Below are positions 11,096-21,016 of a DNA stretch of 64,000 nucleotides, one piece after another. Both the position numbers and the translations under genes were made by a program. The notes beneath the pieces were generated by a model that saw nothing but the letters and a program-made list of their open reading frames with translations, was not told the DNA's origin and made no database searches. The DNA is from Betaproteobacteria bacterium (GTDB lineage Bacteria > Pseudomonadota > Gammaproteobacteria > Burkholderiales > Rhodocyclaceae). The DNA lies in NCBI GenBank assembly GCA_016868295.1, contig VGHJ01000003.1, positions 53,948 through 117,947 of the forward strand, in the 5' to 3' direction. Within the stretch, counting starts at the first letter, position 1. Every line of letters begins with the position of its first letter.

Positions 11096-12817
11096 ATGAA
11101 AAAAACATTCCTGTTGTTGTTGACGCTGCTTGCCTGGGGCTTCGCCCGGGCGGGGCAGCCCGCCCAGCCTGAAACGGCAAGCGGCGTCGGCACCGGCAAT
11201 GAAACGCGCGGCCGCCTCTTCATGGCCGTGACGGCGAACCCGCTGGCGACCGACGCGGCGGTGGAGATCCTGCGCGGGGGCGGTACGGCGGCGGACGCGG
11301 CGATCGCCGCCCAACTGGTGCTGAACCTGGTCGAGCCGCAGTCCTCCGGGCTGGGCGGCGGCGGTTTCCTGCTCTATCACGATGCGCGTGACAACCGGCT
11401 GCGCGCCTATGACGGGCGCGAGACGGCGCCGGCGACGGCACGGCCGGACCGCTTTCTCGGATCGGACGGCAAACCCCTGTCCTTTCACGAGGCGGCGGTG
11501 GGCGGCCGTTCGGTCGGCGTGCCGGGCCTGCCGGCGCTGCTCGACCTCGTCTATCGCAACCACGGCCGTATGCTGTGGCCGAAGCTCTTCGCCCCCGCGC
11601 TGCGCTTGGCGGTGGAGGGCTTCCCGATGTCGCCGCGCCTGCACAGGCTGCTGGCGGAGGACCGCTACCTGCGCGACGATCCGGCCGCGCGCCGGCTGTA
11701 TTTCGAGGCGGATGGCAAACCGAAGCCGGTGGGCACCAAGATCGTCAACCGCGAATTCGGATTTGTACTGCTGGCGCTGGCGCAGCACGGTACGAAGATC
11801 TTCTACGAAGGTCCCGTCGCCCGCGATATCGTCGCCGCGGTGCGCGCGCACGCGAAGAACCCTGGCGATCTGAGCGAGGCCGATATCACCGCCTACAAGC
11901 CCGTCGAGCGGGAACCTGTCTGCGGCGAGCGCTTCGGCCATCGCGTCTGCGGCATGCCGCCGCCCAGTTCAGGCGGCATCGCCGTGCTGCAGATGCTGAC
12001 TTTTACCGAAGGGCTTGCGGGCAAGAAACCGCTCGCGCAGGAAAGCGTTCACCGCTTCGCCGAGTCGGGGCGGCTGACTTTCTCCGACCGCGTGCGCTAC
12101 CTTGCCGACCCGGCCTTCTTCGACGTGCCGGTGAAGGCATTGCTCGATCCGGCGTATCTCGCAGCGCGCGCGCAGCTGATCCGCGCCGAGTCGAGCATGG
12201 GTCGGGCCGATGCAGGCGAACTGCCGATGAGGCAATCGCTGGGCGAGGACGCGTCGACCGAACTGCCGGCGACGACGCACATCTCCATCGCTGACACCGA
12301 GGGCAATGCCGCCGTGCTGACCAGTTCGATCGAGGCGGCCTTCGGCAGCCGTGTCATGGTGCATGGCTTCCTGCTCAACAACCAGCTGACGGATTTCTCC
12401 TTCCGGCCGGATGAGGGGGGCAGGCCGGTGGCGAACCGCGTCGAGCCCGGCAAGCGGCCGCTTTCCTCGATGGCGCCGACCCTGATCTACGGCAAGGACG
12501 GCCGCATTGCTGCTCTGCTCGGCTCGCCCGGCGGCAGCCGGATCATCAACTACGTGGCTCAGGCGGTGCTGGGACTGCTGGCCTGGAATCTCACGCCGGC
12601 CGAGACGGTCGCGCTGCCTCACTTCGGCAGCCGCAACGGGCCCACTGAATTGGAGCGCGGCACGTCGGCGGAAACGCTGCGCCCGGCGCTGGAGAGGCTC
12701 GGTCATGCCGTCTCCATCCAGGACATGACCAGCGGCCTGTCGGTGATTCAGCGTCGTCGCGAAGACTGGGTCGGCGCCGCCGACCCGCGCCGCGAGGGCG
12801 CGGCGCGGGGAGAATGA
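11096..12817 (+). CDS. ggt: Gamma-glutamyltranspeptidase, periplasmic
   Basis: Cleaves or transfers the gamma-glutamyl group of glutathione. About 573 residues from the ATG at 11096, chosen because it gives a clean signal peptide (MKKTFLLLLTLLAWGFARAG) and lies after the hppA terminator. As in other GGTs, a single precursor self-cleaves: Thr393-Thr394-His395 in LPATTHISIADTEGNAAVLT marks the start of the small subunit, with the first Thr as nucleophile. Also visible are GLGGGGFLLYHD, VGVPGLP, PPPSSGGIAVLQML, PLSSMAPT and GSPGGSRIINYV. The gene contains two copies of the dispersed 25-bp motif, 78 bp apart. It ends 4 bp from the convergent PEBP-family gene. Confidence 0.93.
   Translation: MKKTFLLLLTLLAWGFARAGQPAQPETASGVGTGNETRGRLFMAVTANPLATDAAVEILRGGGTAADAAIAAQLVLNLVEPQSSGLGGGGFLLYHDARDNRLRAYDGRETAPATARPDRFLGSDGKPLSFHEAAVGGRSVGVPGLPALLDLVYRNHGRMLWPKLFAPALRLAVEGFPMSPRLHRLLAEDRYLRDDPAARRLYFEADGKPKPVGTKIVNREFGFVLLALAQHGTKIFYEGPVARDIVAAVRAHAKNPGDLSEADITAYKPVEREPVCGERFGHRVCGMPPPSSGGIAVLQMLTFTEGLAGKKPLAQESVHRFAESGRLTFSDRVRYLADPAFFDVPVKALLDPAYLAARAQLIRAESSMGRADAGELPMRQSLGEDASTELPATTHISIADTEGNAAVLTSSIEAAFGSRVMVHGFLLNNQLTDFSFRPDEGGRPVANRVEPGKRPLSSMAPTLIYGKDGRIAALLGSPGGSRIINYVAQAVLGLLAWNLTPAETVALPHFGSRNGPTELERGTSAETLRPALERLGHAVSIQDMTSGLSVIQRRREDWVGAADPRREGAARGE
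11980..12004 (+). repeat. Dispersed 25-bp motif, copy B (in ggt)
   Basis: CGCCGT, GCTGCAGA, TGCTGACTTTT. It encodes Ala-Val-Leu-Gln-Met-Leu-Thr-Phe in frame. The core has TG for GA at its first two positions. Confidence 0.65.
12058..12082 (+). repeat. Dispersed 25-bp motif, copy C (in ggt)
   Basis: CGCCGA, GTCGGGGC, GGCTGACTTTC. The most divergent copy; it matches copy G at 22 of 25 positions. Same reading frame (Ala-Glu-Ser-Gly-Arg-Leu-Thr-Phe). Confidence 0.5.
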
Positions 12818-12821
12818 CGGC

Positions 12822-13445
12822 TCAGAGCTTGACGCTCGGGTTGAGCGTGTAGACGCCGGTGACGACGGCCTCGGCCAACACGTGCCCCTTGATGGCCTCG
12901 CGCACCTGCTGGCCGGTGAATTTTCCCTCGAGCGGGCAGCGCGCGATGTCCAGCGCATAGAGGGTGAACACGTAGCGGTGCGGAATCTCGTCGTTCCAGG
13001 GAGGACAGGGACCGTCGTAGCCGTAATAATCGCCGGCCATGTCCTTGTCGCCGGCAAACCAACCCGTGTAATCGTTGATGCCCTGCCGCGCGCCGCGCGC
13101 GGTTCCCGGGCCGTTCTTGCCGCGCGGCATGACGTCCTGGGAAAACTCGCCGGCCTCGATGTGCGATGGGGTTGGCGGCAGGTCGACCAGCACCCAGTGG
13201 AAGAAGTCCACCCGCGACAGAGAAGCCGGCACCGTGCCCCCTTCCTTGTTGACATCGTTCCCCCTGCTCGGCACGTCGGGGTCGTGGCAGATCAGCGTCA
13301 GCGATTTCGTGTCGGCCGGCAGGTCGGACCAGGCGAAATGCGGGTTGTGGTTGCCGCCCAGGCAGACATGGCTCTGGGCGTGCGGAATGCAGAAGGCGTT
13401 GTCGCCATGGATGATGCGGGTAAAACTGTCGGTCCAGAACTTCAT
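12822..13445 (-). CDS. YbhB/YbcL-type phosphatidylethanolamine-binding-family protein
   Basis: 207 residues of the PEBP/Raf-kinase-inhibitor-like family. Bacterial members are small cytoplasmic or periplasmic proteins of uncertain ligand and function. Family motifs are CHDPDVPSR (DPD ligand-site motif, about residues 53-61), FFHWVLVDLPP and GPCPPWNDEIPHRYVFTLYA. There is no signal peptide: the start is MKFWTDSFTRIIHGDNAFCI, so a cytosolic place is likely. ATG at 13445. It lies immediately downstream of murJ on the same strand (16 bp) and ends 4 bp from ggt, convergent. Confidence 0.9.
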   Translation of the reverse strand: MKFWTDSFTRIIHGDNAFCIPHAQSHVCLGGNHNPHFAWSDLPADTKSLTLICHDPDVPSRGNDVNKEGGTVPASLSRVDFFHWVLVDLPPTPSHIEAGEFSQDVMPRGKNGPGTARGARQGINDYTGWFAGDKDMAGDYYGYDGPCPPWNDEIPHRYVFTLYALDIARCPLEGKFTGQQVREAIKGHVLAEAVVTGVYTLNPSVKL

Positions 13446-13461
13446 CGTCCCCTCCGCTGAA

Positions 13462-15000
13462 TCATGTCCGGCCCTTCTTGGTGAAATCCCGTAGCCTGAA
13501 GCCGAGCAGCCACAGGGCGCTGAAATAGGCGCTGCCGGCCGCGGCCACCAGAGCCCCCAGGCGCAGGATCCGCTCCAGCGGGGGTGCCCCGATCCAGTGC
13601 GCTACGGAGCCCTTGCCGAACCACAGCACGACGCCCATCGCGACCAGCGCGACGGCCAGTTTCATGCCGAACGCGCCCCATCCCGGCTGCGGCACGTAGT
13701 CCCCGTTGCGGCGCAATCCGCGCCAGAGCAGCGCCGCATTGAGGCAGGAGGCAAGACCGATCGACAGCGCCAGGCCGGCGTGGGCGAGCGGCACGATGAA
13801 GACGGCGTTCATCGCCTGGGTGGCGGCCAGGGTGACGAGCGCGATCTTCACCGGCGTGCGGATATTTTGCCTCGCGTAGAAGCCCGGCGCCAGCACCTTG
13901 ACGAGAATGAGCCCGGTGAGCCCGACGCTGTAGGCGACCAGTGCGTCGCGCGTTTTCAGCACGTCCTCGGCCTGGAAGGCGCCATAGTTGAACAGCGTGG
14001 CGAGCAGCGGCACGGCGAGCAGGGCGAGGGCGAGCGCCGCCGGCAGGGTGAGGAGGAAGGTCAGGCGCAGGCCCCAGTCGAGCAGCGCAGAGAATTCGCC
14101 ACGATCGTCGTCGGCATGGCTTTTCGACAGGCTGGGCAGCAGGATGGTGCCCAGTGCCGCCCCGAGCAGGCCGGCGGGGAACTCCATCAGCCGGTCGGCG
14201 TAGTACAACCAGGAGACGCTGCCGGTGGGCAGGAAGGAGGCGAAGATGGTGTTGATGAGCAGCGAGATCTGCGAGACCGAGACGCCGAGCAGTGCCGGCA
14301 GCATCAGCAGCAGGATGCGCCGCACGCCTTCGTCCTTCAATGAAAACGAGAAGCGCGGCAGCATGCCGACCTTCGCCAGGTAGGGCAGCTGCAGGGCGAG
14401 CTGCAGCACGCCGCCGATGAATACCGCCCAGGCGAGCGCCAGCACCGGCGGGTCGAAATACGGCGCGGCGAAAAGGGCCATGCCGATGAAGGAGAGGTTG
14501 AGCAGCACCGGCGTGAAGGCCGGCACGGCGAAGCGGCTCCAGGTGTTGAGAATGCCGCCGGCGAGCGACACCAGCGAGATGAACAGGATGTAGGGAAAGG
14601 CGATTCGCGTGAGGGTGACGGTTAGCTCGAACTTGGCCGTATCGGCGGCGAAGCCCGGCGCGGAAATATAGATCAGGATCGGGGTGACGGCGATGCCGAG
14701 CAGCGTGACGGTCAGAAGCGCGAGGAAGAGCAGGGTGGCGACATGATCGACGAGGCGCCGGGTGTCCTCCGGGCTGCGCTTGTTCTTGTATTCGGCCAGG
14801 ATCGGCACGAAGGCCTGCGAGAAGGCCCCTTCGGCGAACATGCGCCGCAAGAGGTTCGGCAGACGGAAAGCGACGAAGAAGGCATCCGTGGCCACCCCGG
14901 CGCCAAAGCTGCGGGCAATGACGAAATCGCGCACGAAGCCCAGGATGCGCGACAGCAGCGTCATGCTGCTGACCGTGGCGAGGGCCTTGAGCAGGTTCAT
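13462..15000 (-). CDS. murJ: Lipid II flippase MurJ
   Basis: Moves lipid II across the inner membrane for peptidoglycan synthesis. 512 residues with about 14 helices. The N-terminus [20 protein letters not shown] and [15 protein letters not shown] is characteristic, followed by [20 protein letters not shown] with the functionally important Arg residues, and the second-half motif [23 protein letters not shown] at 15000. Divergent from rpsT with a 101-bp gap that holds the rpsT promoter; murJ next to rpsT is a conserved arrangement in betaproteobacteria. Confidence 0.97.
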   Translation of the reverse strand: MNLLKALATVSSMTLLSRILGFVRDFVIARSFGAGVATDAFFVAFRLPNLLRRMFAEGAFSQAFVPILAEYKNKRSPEDTRRLVDHVATLLFLALLTVTLLGIAVTPILIYISAPGFAADTAKFELTVTLTRIAFPYILFISLVSLAGGILNTWSRFAVPAFTPVLLNLSFIGMALFAAPYFDPPVLALAWAVFIGGVLQLALQLPYLAKVGMLPRFSFSLKDEGVRRILLLMLPALLGVSVSQISLLINTIFASFLPTGSVSWLYYADRLMEFPAGLLGAALGTILLPSLSKSHADDDRGEFSALLDWGLRLTFLLTLPAALALALLAVPLLATLFNYGAFQAEDVLKTRDALVAYSVGLTGLILVKVLAPGFYARQNIRTPVKIALVTLAATQAMNAVFIVPLAHAGLALSIGLASCLNAALLWRGLRRNGDYVPQPGWGAFGMKLAVALVAMGVVLWFGKGSVAHWIGAPPLERILRLGALVAAAGSAYFSALWLLGFRLRDFTKKGRT

Positions 15001-15039
15001 GGGGCCAATGTTAAAGGCTTTGCCGGACGGCTGTGCCGC

Positions 15040-15068
15040 TTGCTTTTCCCCCGGAAACAGCCTAGAAT
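15040..15068 (+). promoter_or_regulatory. Predicted sigma70 promoter of rpsT
   Basis: -35 TTGCTT (15040-15045), exactly 17 bp, -10 TAGAAT (15063-15068), 33 bp before the rpsT ATG. Confidence 0.7.
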
Positions 15069-15101
15069 GCGCCCCTTTTCCAAGCCCTTAGCAGAGCTTT
15101 C

Positions 15102-15362
15102 ATGGCCAATACCGCACAAGCCCGCAAGCGCGCCCGCCAGGCGATCAAGCGCCGCGCCCGCAATTTCAGCCAGCGTTCCGAACTGCGCACCGCGATCAAG
15201 AACATCCGCAAGGCGATTGCCGCCGGTGACAAGGCGACCGCCCAGAAGACGCTGAGCGAGTCGATGGGCACCATCGACAGCATCGCCGACAAGAAGATCA
15301 TTCACAAGAACAAGGCGGCTCGCCACAAGAGCCGCCTGTCTGCCGCCATCAAGGCGCTGTAA
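15102..15362 (+). CDS. rpsT: 30S ribosomal protein S20
   Basis: 86-residue basic ribosomal protein that binds 16S rRNA early in 30S assembly. It opens [20 protein letters not shown], with the usual middle ([20 protein letters not shown]) and the C-terminal [16 protein letters not shown]. Own promoter upstream and intrinsic terminator downstream, so a single-gene unit. ATG at 15102 is fixed by length and N-terminus. Confidence 0.98.
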   Translation: MANTAQARKRARQAIKRRARNFSQRSELRTAIKNIRKAIAAGDKATAQKTLSESMGTIDSIADKKIIHKNKAARHKSRLSAAIKAL

Positions 15363-15384
15363 GTCAAGGCACGTCCATGCAAGT

Positions 15385-15415
15385 GGCGACCGGTTCCGGT
15401 CGCCATTTCTTTTTC
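15385..15415 (+). terminator. Intrinsic terminator of rpsT
   Basis: TGGCGACCGG-TT-CCGGTCGCCA stem followed by TTTCTTTTT. Confidence 0.85.
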
Positions 15416-15428
15416 CGCAGCCGCCGGA

Positions 15429-15731
15429 TCAGTCGTCCGTCTTGGCGTCCGGCCGGCCCGTGTTGATTACCTGGAGTCCGTTGTCCTTGGCGAAACTGCC
15501 GAGGAAGTTGTAGGCCATGGGCTCGACATCATAGAGGCGGGCGGCGACATAGACGCATTTCTCGCCCAGATGCAGGCCCGGTCGCACGTAAGGGGAATAG
15601 CTCATGCGGTGGTCGGCGCCGAAAGCGGACATGATGCCGCACAGGCGTTCGGCCCAGTCGCTGGGACGGAATTTCTTTCCATCCAGCGTCAGCCCGACGA
15701 TGATGAAGTTTTCCGGAAGCTTCTCTGACAT
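15429..15731 (-). CDS. DUF3579-family protein
   Basis: 100 residues, cytosolic, function unknown. The sequence FIIVGLTLDGKKFRPSDWAE, then MSYSPYVRPG, and YNFLGSFAKDNGLQVINT is the pattern I associate with the betaproteobacterial DUF3579 family. ATG at 15731. It is convergent with rpsT, and the rpsT terminator lies between them. Upstream is a 243-bp AT-rich gap. Confidence 0.8.
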   Translation of the reverse strand: MSEKLPENFIIVGLTLDGKKFRPSDWAERLCGIMSAFGADHRMSYSPYVRPGLHLGEKCVYVAARLYDVEPMAYNFLGSFAKDNGLQVINTGRPDAKTDD

Positions 15732-15974
15732 GGTGTCCGGCGGCCGGATGAAATATCGTGCCGCTCGGGGAGGCGCGATTCTATCAGAAATCCCTTGTTT
15801 TTCTTATTCGGCCATCAAGCCGATTTAAGTGTTGTGGATGATGTGTGGATACTGCTCAAGAATTAGGCACACATCGGAAAGTTTCGAGAAAATAACAAGC
15901 TATCTTGCATTTTTAGGATTGACTGCTTGACTGCATATGCTGAAACAATCCCATTGATCTATATGTAGTTTTAC

Positions 15975-16196
15975 ATGCAGGCACCTGTCGTTTCGAAATA
16001 CGGCTTCCGCATCAGGACGCGGGTTGGTCTTGTTGTGGACAATCTGTTGATACCCGGACGCGATGCGGCCGAGGCGGAGCGCAAACTGCGCCAGATTTAT
16101 CGCGATTGCGAGATTCTCGACCGGAGTTGCCAGCAACCTGTTGTGAAGGCGGTTCCCGCCAGCTACGAAGACGTGATCGCCCTGATCACGCGTTAG
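15975..16196 (+). CDS. Small conserved-looking hypothetical protein convergent with parA
   Basis: 73 residues: MQAPVVSKYGFRIRTRVGLV, DNLLIPGRDAAEAERKLRQI and a tail ending in YEDVIALITR. No membrane segment and no recognised domain. The codon composition is like that of real genes nearby, and the amphipathic DAAEAERKLRQIYRDCEIL helix looks natural. There is no good Shine-Dalgarno before the ATG. Its TAG overlaps the TAA of the convergent parA by two bases, which argues that both ends are real. Function unknown; a link to parA is only positional. Confidence 0.6.
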   Translation: MQAPVVSKYGFRIRTRVGLVVDNLLIPGRDAAEAERKLRQIYRDCEILDRSCQQPVVKAVPASYEDVIALITR

Positions 16197-16957
16197 AGAA
16201 ATCCCTTTGCCGCCAGTTCGTCCGCCAGCGCGGCGTAGTCTTGTGCGCCGCGTGAGCCCGCTGCATGGCTGAACACGTCCTTGTTCAGGGCGGGGGCTTC
16301 GGCCACGGCAACGTTTTCCGAAATGACGGTTTCGCAGACTGCCTCGCCGAACTGCTCCTGCAGGCGCTGCTGGATTTCGTAGCTCATGTTGCGGCGGCGA
16401 TCGAAGCGGGTCAGGACGTAGCGGCGTTCGACGCGGCGCTTGAGCACCGGTTCGAGCGCCTTCAGAGTGCGATCCACTTGCATGGCACCGCGCAGGGCGA
16501 GGAAGTCGGAGGAAATGGGCACCAGCAGGCGGTCAGCGGCAAAGACCGCGTTGAGAGACAGCACGCCAAGAAAGGGACAGCAGTCGATGACGACCTGGCG
16601 CTCGTCGCGGTCGGTGCCGAGATCGTTGAGGCCTTGGTTGAGGCGGTTGAGGATGGTAGGCCCCTTGCCGAAGACGGAATCGACCTTGATCAATTCGGCG
16701 TGGGCGGGAATCAGCCGGCCGATGCCCTCCCAGTCGATTTCGAGTTCCGAGAGCGGGCGGCCGTTCTGGTAGAAGGCGAAAACGCTGCGGTCGACCTCGC
16801 CCAGGGCCTGGCCATGGACGGCCGACAGATGCGCCTGAGGATCGAGATCGACGAGCAGCAGCCTTGCATTGCGGCGCGCGAGGGCAGCGGCGAGGTTGAG
16901 GGCGGTGGTGGTCTTGCCGACCCCGCCCTTCTGGTTGAATACGGCGATGCGGGCCAT
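16193..16957 (-). CDS. ParA/Soj-family ATPase (orphan)
   Basis: Deviant Walker A ATPase of the ParA/MinD group, which positions DNA or protein complexes on the nucleoid or membrane. Deviant Walker A NQKGGVGKTT at residues 8-17 with the signature Lys, then LLLVDLDPQAHLSAVHG, VIDCCPFLGVLSLNAV and VPISSDFLALRGA. 254 residues from the ATG at 16957; an upstream in-frame start would only add 11 unlike residues. There is no ParB or partner gene beside it, so its cargo is unknown. Chromosomal soj normally sits beside spo0J near gidB, so this is probably another ParA subfamily. Confidence 0.88.
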   Translation of the reverse strand: MARIAVFNQKGGVGKTTTALNLAAALARRNARLLLVDLDPQAHLSAVHGQALGEVDRSVFAFYQNGRPLSELEIDWEGIGRLIPAHAELIKVDSVFGKGPTILNRLNQGLNDLGTDRDERQVVIDCCPFLGVLSLNAVFAADRLLVPISSDFLALRGAMQVDRTLKALEPVLKRRVERRYVLTRFDRRRNMSYEIQQRLQEQFGEAVCETVISENVAVAEAPALNKDVFSHAAGSRGAQDYAALADELAAKGFL

Positions 16958-16968
16958 GCCGCCCAGTA

Positions 16969-16997
16969 TATACAAGCAGGGCTTTTTCACTTAAGAT
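16969..16997 (+). promoter_or_regulatory. Possible sigma70 promoter of argD
   Basis: -35 TATACA (16969-16974), 17-bp spacer, -10 TAAGAT (16992-16997). Each hexamer matches the consensus at four of six positions. The predicted RNA start would be about 17004, immediately before the stem-loop at 17010. Confidence 0.35.
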
Positions 16998-17009
16998 GCG
17001 CGTGTGATC

Positions 17010-17038
17010 AAGGCGGCGCAAGCCGCCTTTCGCTTTTT
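17010..17038 (+). terminator. Terminator-like hairpin in the argD leader (possible attenuator)
   Basis: AAGGCGGC-GCAA-GCCGCCTT followed by TCGCTTTTT, ending 26 bp before the argD ATG. No plus-strand gene upstream needs a terminator here, since parA is divergent, so it may control argD by attenuation. Confidence 0.55.
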
Positions 17039-17064
17039 GCAGTTGATATCCTGCGGTATCGATC

Positions 17065-18234
17065 ATGTCGCATCTGATGAACACCTACGCCCGCTTGCCC
17101 GTGGCATTCACGCACGGACAGGGCACGCGGGTCTTCGACGAAGCCGGCCGCGGCTACCTCGACGCGCTGGCGGGCATCGCCGTGTCTACGCTGGGCCATG
17201 CCCATCCGCGCCTGGTGAAGGCGATTGCCGACCAGGCGGGGCGCATCCTGCACGCCTCCAACATCTATCGCATCCGCGAGCAGGAGCAACTCGCCGACCG
17301 GCTCGCCACCTTGGCCGGCATGGACGAGGTGTTTCTGTGCAATTCCGGCTGCGAGGCGAACGAGGCCGCCATCAAGCTGGCGCGCATGTATGGCCACCAG
17401 AAGGGCGTCGACATGCCCGCCATCGTGGTCATGGAAAAGGCCTTCCACGGCCGCACGCTGGCGACCCTCTCCGCCACGGGCAACCGCAAGACGCAGGCGG
17501 GTTTCGAACCGCTGGTGAGCGGCTTCGTCCGCGTGCCCTTCGACGATCTGGCCGCGGTGGAGAACATCGCCGCCAACAACCAGAACGTCGTCGCCGTGCT
17601 GCTGGAGCCGATCCAGGGGGAGGGCGGCATTCACGTCGCCCATGCCGAGTACCTGCAGGGCCTGCGCCGCATCTGCGATGCGCGCGGCTGGCTGCTCATG
17701 TTCGACGAGGTTCAGTGCGGCATCGGCCGCACCGGCCACTGGTTCGCCTGCCAGCATGCCGGCGTCAGGCCGGAGGTGATGACCCTCGCCAAGGGCCTCG
17801 GCTCGGGCGTGCCGATCGGCGCCTGCCTCGCCGCCGGCGCCGCCGCCGGCGTGTTCAAGCCGGGCAACCACGGCTCCACCTTCGGCGGCAATCCGCTCGC
17901 CTGCACGGCGGCGCTGACCACGCTGGCGGTGATCGAGGAGGAGGGACTGCTCGATCGCGCTGCCGCGCTGGGGCGGAAGCTGTGCGATGATTTCGCCATC
18001 GCGCTGGATGGCCAGGCCGGCATCGTCGCCATCCGCGGCGACGGCCTGATGATCGGCATCGAACTGGACCGCCCCTGCGGCGAACTGGTGGCGCGGGCGC
18101 TCGAGCGCGGGCTGCTCATCAATGTCACCGCCGACAAGGTGGTGCGTCTGCTGCCGGCCCTTGTTTTCAGCGATGCGGATGCCGATGAACTGGTGCAGAT
18201 TCTCTCCGCGCTGATCCGCGAATTCCTGGCCTGA
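17065..18234 (+). CDS. argD: Acetylornithine aminotransferase
   Basis: PLP-dependent step of arginine synthesis, N-acetylglutamate semialdehyde to N-acetylornithine; it may also serve in lysine synthesis. 389 residues. Motifs: YLDALAGIAVSTLGHAHPRL, FLCNSGCEANEAAIKLARMY, ATGNRKTQAGFEP, LLEPIQGEGGI, MFDEVQCGIGRTG and the PLP-lysine segment TLAKGLGSGVPIGACLA at about residues 237-253. ATG at 17065. First of argD-argF-argG; argF starts 12 bp later. Confidence 0.96.
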   Translation: MSHLMNTYARLPVAFTHGQGTRVFDEAGRGYLDALAGIAVSTLGHAHPRLVKAIADQAGRILHASNIYRIREQEQLADRLATLAGMDEVFLCNSGCEANEAAIKLARMYGHQKGVDMPAIVVMEKAFHGRTLATLSATGNRKTQAGFEPLVSGFVRVPFDDLAAVENIAANNQNVVAVLLEPIQGEGGIHVAHAEYLQGLRRICDARGWLLMFDEVQCGIGRTGHWFACQHAGVRPEVMTLAKGLGSGVPIGACLAAGAAAGVFKPGNHGSTFGGNPLACTAALTTLAVIEEEGLLDRAAALGRKLCDDFAIALDGQAGIVAIRGDGLMIGIELDRPCGELVARALERGLLINVTADKVVRLLPALVFSDADADELVQILSALIREFLA

Positions 18235-18246
18235 GGACGGTCCGCC

Positions 18247-19170
18247 ATGGCCGCACCGAAGCATTTCCTGCAACTGAAGGACTTTTCCCGCGAGGAACTG
18301 GAGCACGTCTTTGCGCGCACGCGCTGGATCAAGGACAAGTTCAAGCGCTACGAGCCCTATCATCCGCTCTTCGACCGCACGCTGGTGATGATCTTCGAGA
18401 AGCAGAGCACGCGCACGCGTCTCTCCTTCGAGGCCGGCATGCACCAGCTCGGCGGCGCGGCGATCTTCCTCAGCACGCGCGACTCGCAGCTCGGCCGCGG
18501 CGAGCCGGTGGAGGATGCGGCGCAGGTGATCTCGCGCATGTGCGACATCGTCATGATCCGCACCTTCGAGCAGGGCATCGTCGAGCGCTTCGCGCGCCAC
18601 GCGCGCGTGCCGGTCATCAACGGCCTCACCAATGAGTATCACCCCTGCCAGATCCTCGCCGACATCTACACCTTCATCGAGCACCGCGGCTCGATCGAGG
18701 GGAAGACCGTGGCCTGGATCGGCGACTCCAACAACGTCTGCAACACCTGGCTACAGGCGGCCGAGGTGTTCGGCTTCAACGTGCACGTGTCGACGCCGCC
18801 AGGCTACGAAGTCGAGCCCGAGCGTGCCGGCCTGTACGGCACCGACCACTACGAGGAGTTCCCCGACCCGATGGACGCCGTGCGCGGCGCCGACCTCGTC
18901 ACGACCGACGTGTGGACCTCGATGGGTTTCGAGGCGGAGAACGAGGCGAGACGGCGCGACTTCGAGGACTGGCAGGTGGACGCCGAGATGATGCGCCAGG
19001 CCGGGCCCGACGCCATTTTCATGCACTGCCTGCCCGCCCATCGCGGCGAGGAAGTCGCCGCCGAGGTCATCGACGGACCGCACAGCGTGGTGTGGGACGA
19101 GGCGGAGAACCGGTTGCACACGCAAAAGGCGCTGATGGAGTACCTGCTCCTCGGGCGCGTGAATTCCTGA
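18247..19170 (+). CDS. argF: Ornithine carbamoyltransferase
   Basis: Makes citrulline from ornithine and carbamoyl phosphate. 307 residues. Carbamoyl-phosphate motif STRTR in EKQSTRTRLSFEAGMHQLGG (about residues 53-72), HPCQ in EYHPCQILADIYT, ornithine-side motif near MDAVRGADLVTTDVWTSMGF, and FMHCLPAHRGEE. ATG at 18247, 12 bp after argD. argG follows 19 bp later. Confidence 0.97.
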   Translation: MAAPKHFLQLKDFSREELEHVFARTRWIKDKFKRYEPYHPLFDRTLVMIFEKQSTRTRLSFEAGMHQLGGAAIFLSTRDSQLGRGEPVEDAAQVISRMCDIVMIRTFEQGIVERFARHARVPVINGLTNEYHPCQILADIYTFIEHRGSIEGKTVAWIGDSNNVCNTWLQAAEVFGFNVHVSTPPGYEVEPERAGLYGTDHYEEFPDPMDAVRGADLVTTDVWTSMGFEAENEARRRDFEDWQVDAEMMRQAGPDAIFMHCLPAHRGEEVAAEVIDGPHSVVWDEAENRLHTQKALMEYLLLGRVNS

Positions 19171-19189
19171 TCCTTCCTAATTGGCAATC

Positions 19190-20440
<1,251 letters not shown>

Positions 20441-20452
20441 AAGCCCGGAGCG

Positions 20453-20674
20453 ATGTCGGGCACGATCTTCGGCTACACCGAAGCGGAGGTCGCCGAGTTC
20501 GGCATGACCTTCCTGCTCGGCGGCTTCATGCTGTACATGCTGTTCATCATCGGCGAACTGGCATGGAAGTCGCAGGCCGGCAGGATCGGCACCTTCGTGC
20601 TGTTTTTCGTACTGGCCTTCGGCATGCTCGGTTTCGTCGCCAAGGCCATCATCAAGAAAATGTGGGGGATATGA
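20453..20674 (+). CDS. DUF2788-family small membrane protein
   Basis: 73 residues with two membrane helices (about 18-38 and 47-66). The string [20 protein letters not shown], then [20 protein letters not shown], is the DUF2788 pattern. Function unknown. GGAG precedes the ATG at 20453. It sits 12 bp after argG and ends 1 bp before ppnP, so probably co-transcribed with them. Confidence 0.82.
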   Translation: MSGTIFGYTEAEVAEFGMTFLLGGFMLYMLFIIGELAWKSQAGRIGTFVLFFVLAFGMLGFVAKAIIKKMWGI

Positions 20675-20675
20675 G

Positions 20676-20987
20676 ATGGCGCAGTTCGACAATGTTTCCG
20701 TGGTCAAGAAGGCCAACGTCTACTTCGACGGCAAGTGCGTCAGCCACACCGTGCTCTTCACCGACGGCACGAAGAAGACCGTCGGGGTCATCTTTCCGTC
20801 GCTGCTCGTCTTCAACACCGGCGCGCCGGAGGTGATGGAGATCAACGGCGGCCGCTGCCGCGTGCGTCTGCAGGGCGAGAGTCAGTGGCGGGAATACGGC
20901 GCCGGCGAGTCGTTCAGCGTGCCGGGCGACAGCAGCTTCGACATCGAGACGCTGGAACTGCTCGACTACGTCTGCCATTTCGGGTAG
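20676..20987 (+). CDS. ppnP: Pyrimidine/purine nucleoside phosphorylase PpnP
   Basis: Phosphorolysis of nucleosides to base and ribose 1-phosphate; the family (formerly DUF1255/YaiE) has a single cupin-like beta barrel. 103 residues. [20 protein letters not shown], then [29 protein letters not shown] and [15 protein letters not shown] are typical. Complete family length. Confidence 0.92.
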   Translation: MAQFDNVSVVKKANVYFDGKCVSHTVLFTDGTKKTVGVIFPSLLVFNTGAPEVMEINGGRCRVRLQGESQWREYGAGESFSVPGDSSFDIETLELLDYVCHFG

Positions 20988-21016
20988 CCGCCGCCTTTCC
21001 CTTTGCGGAGGAAGCC

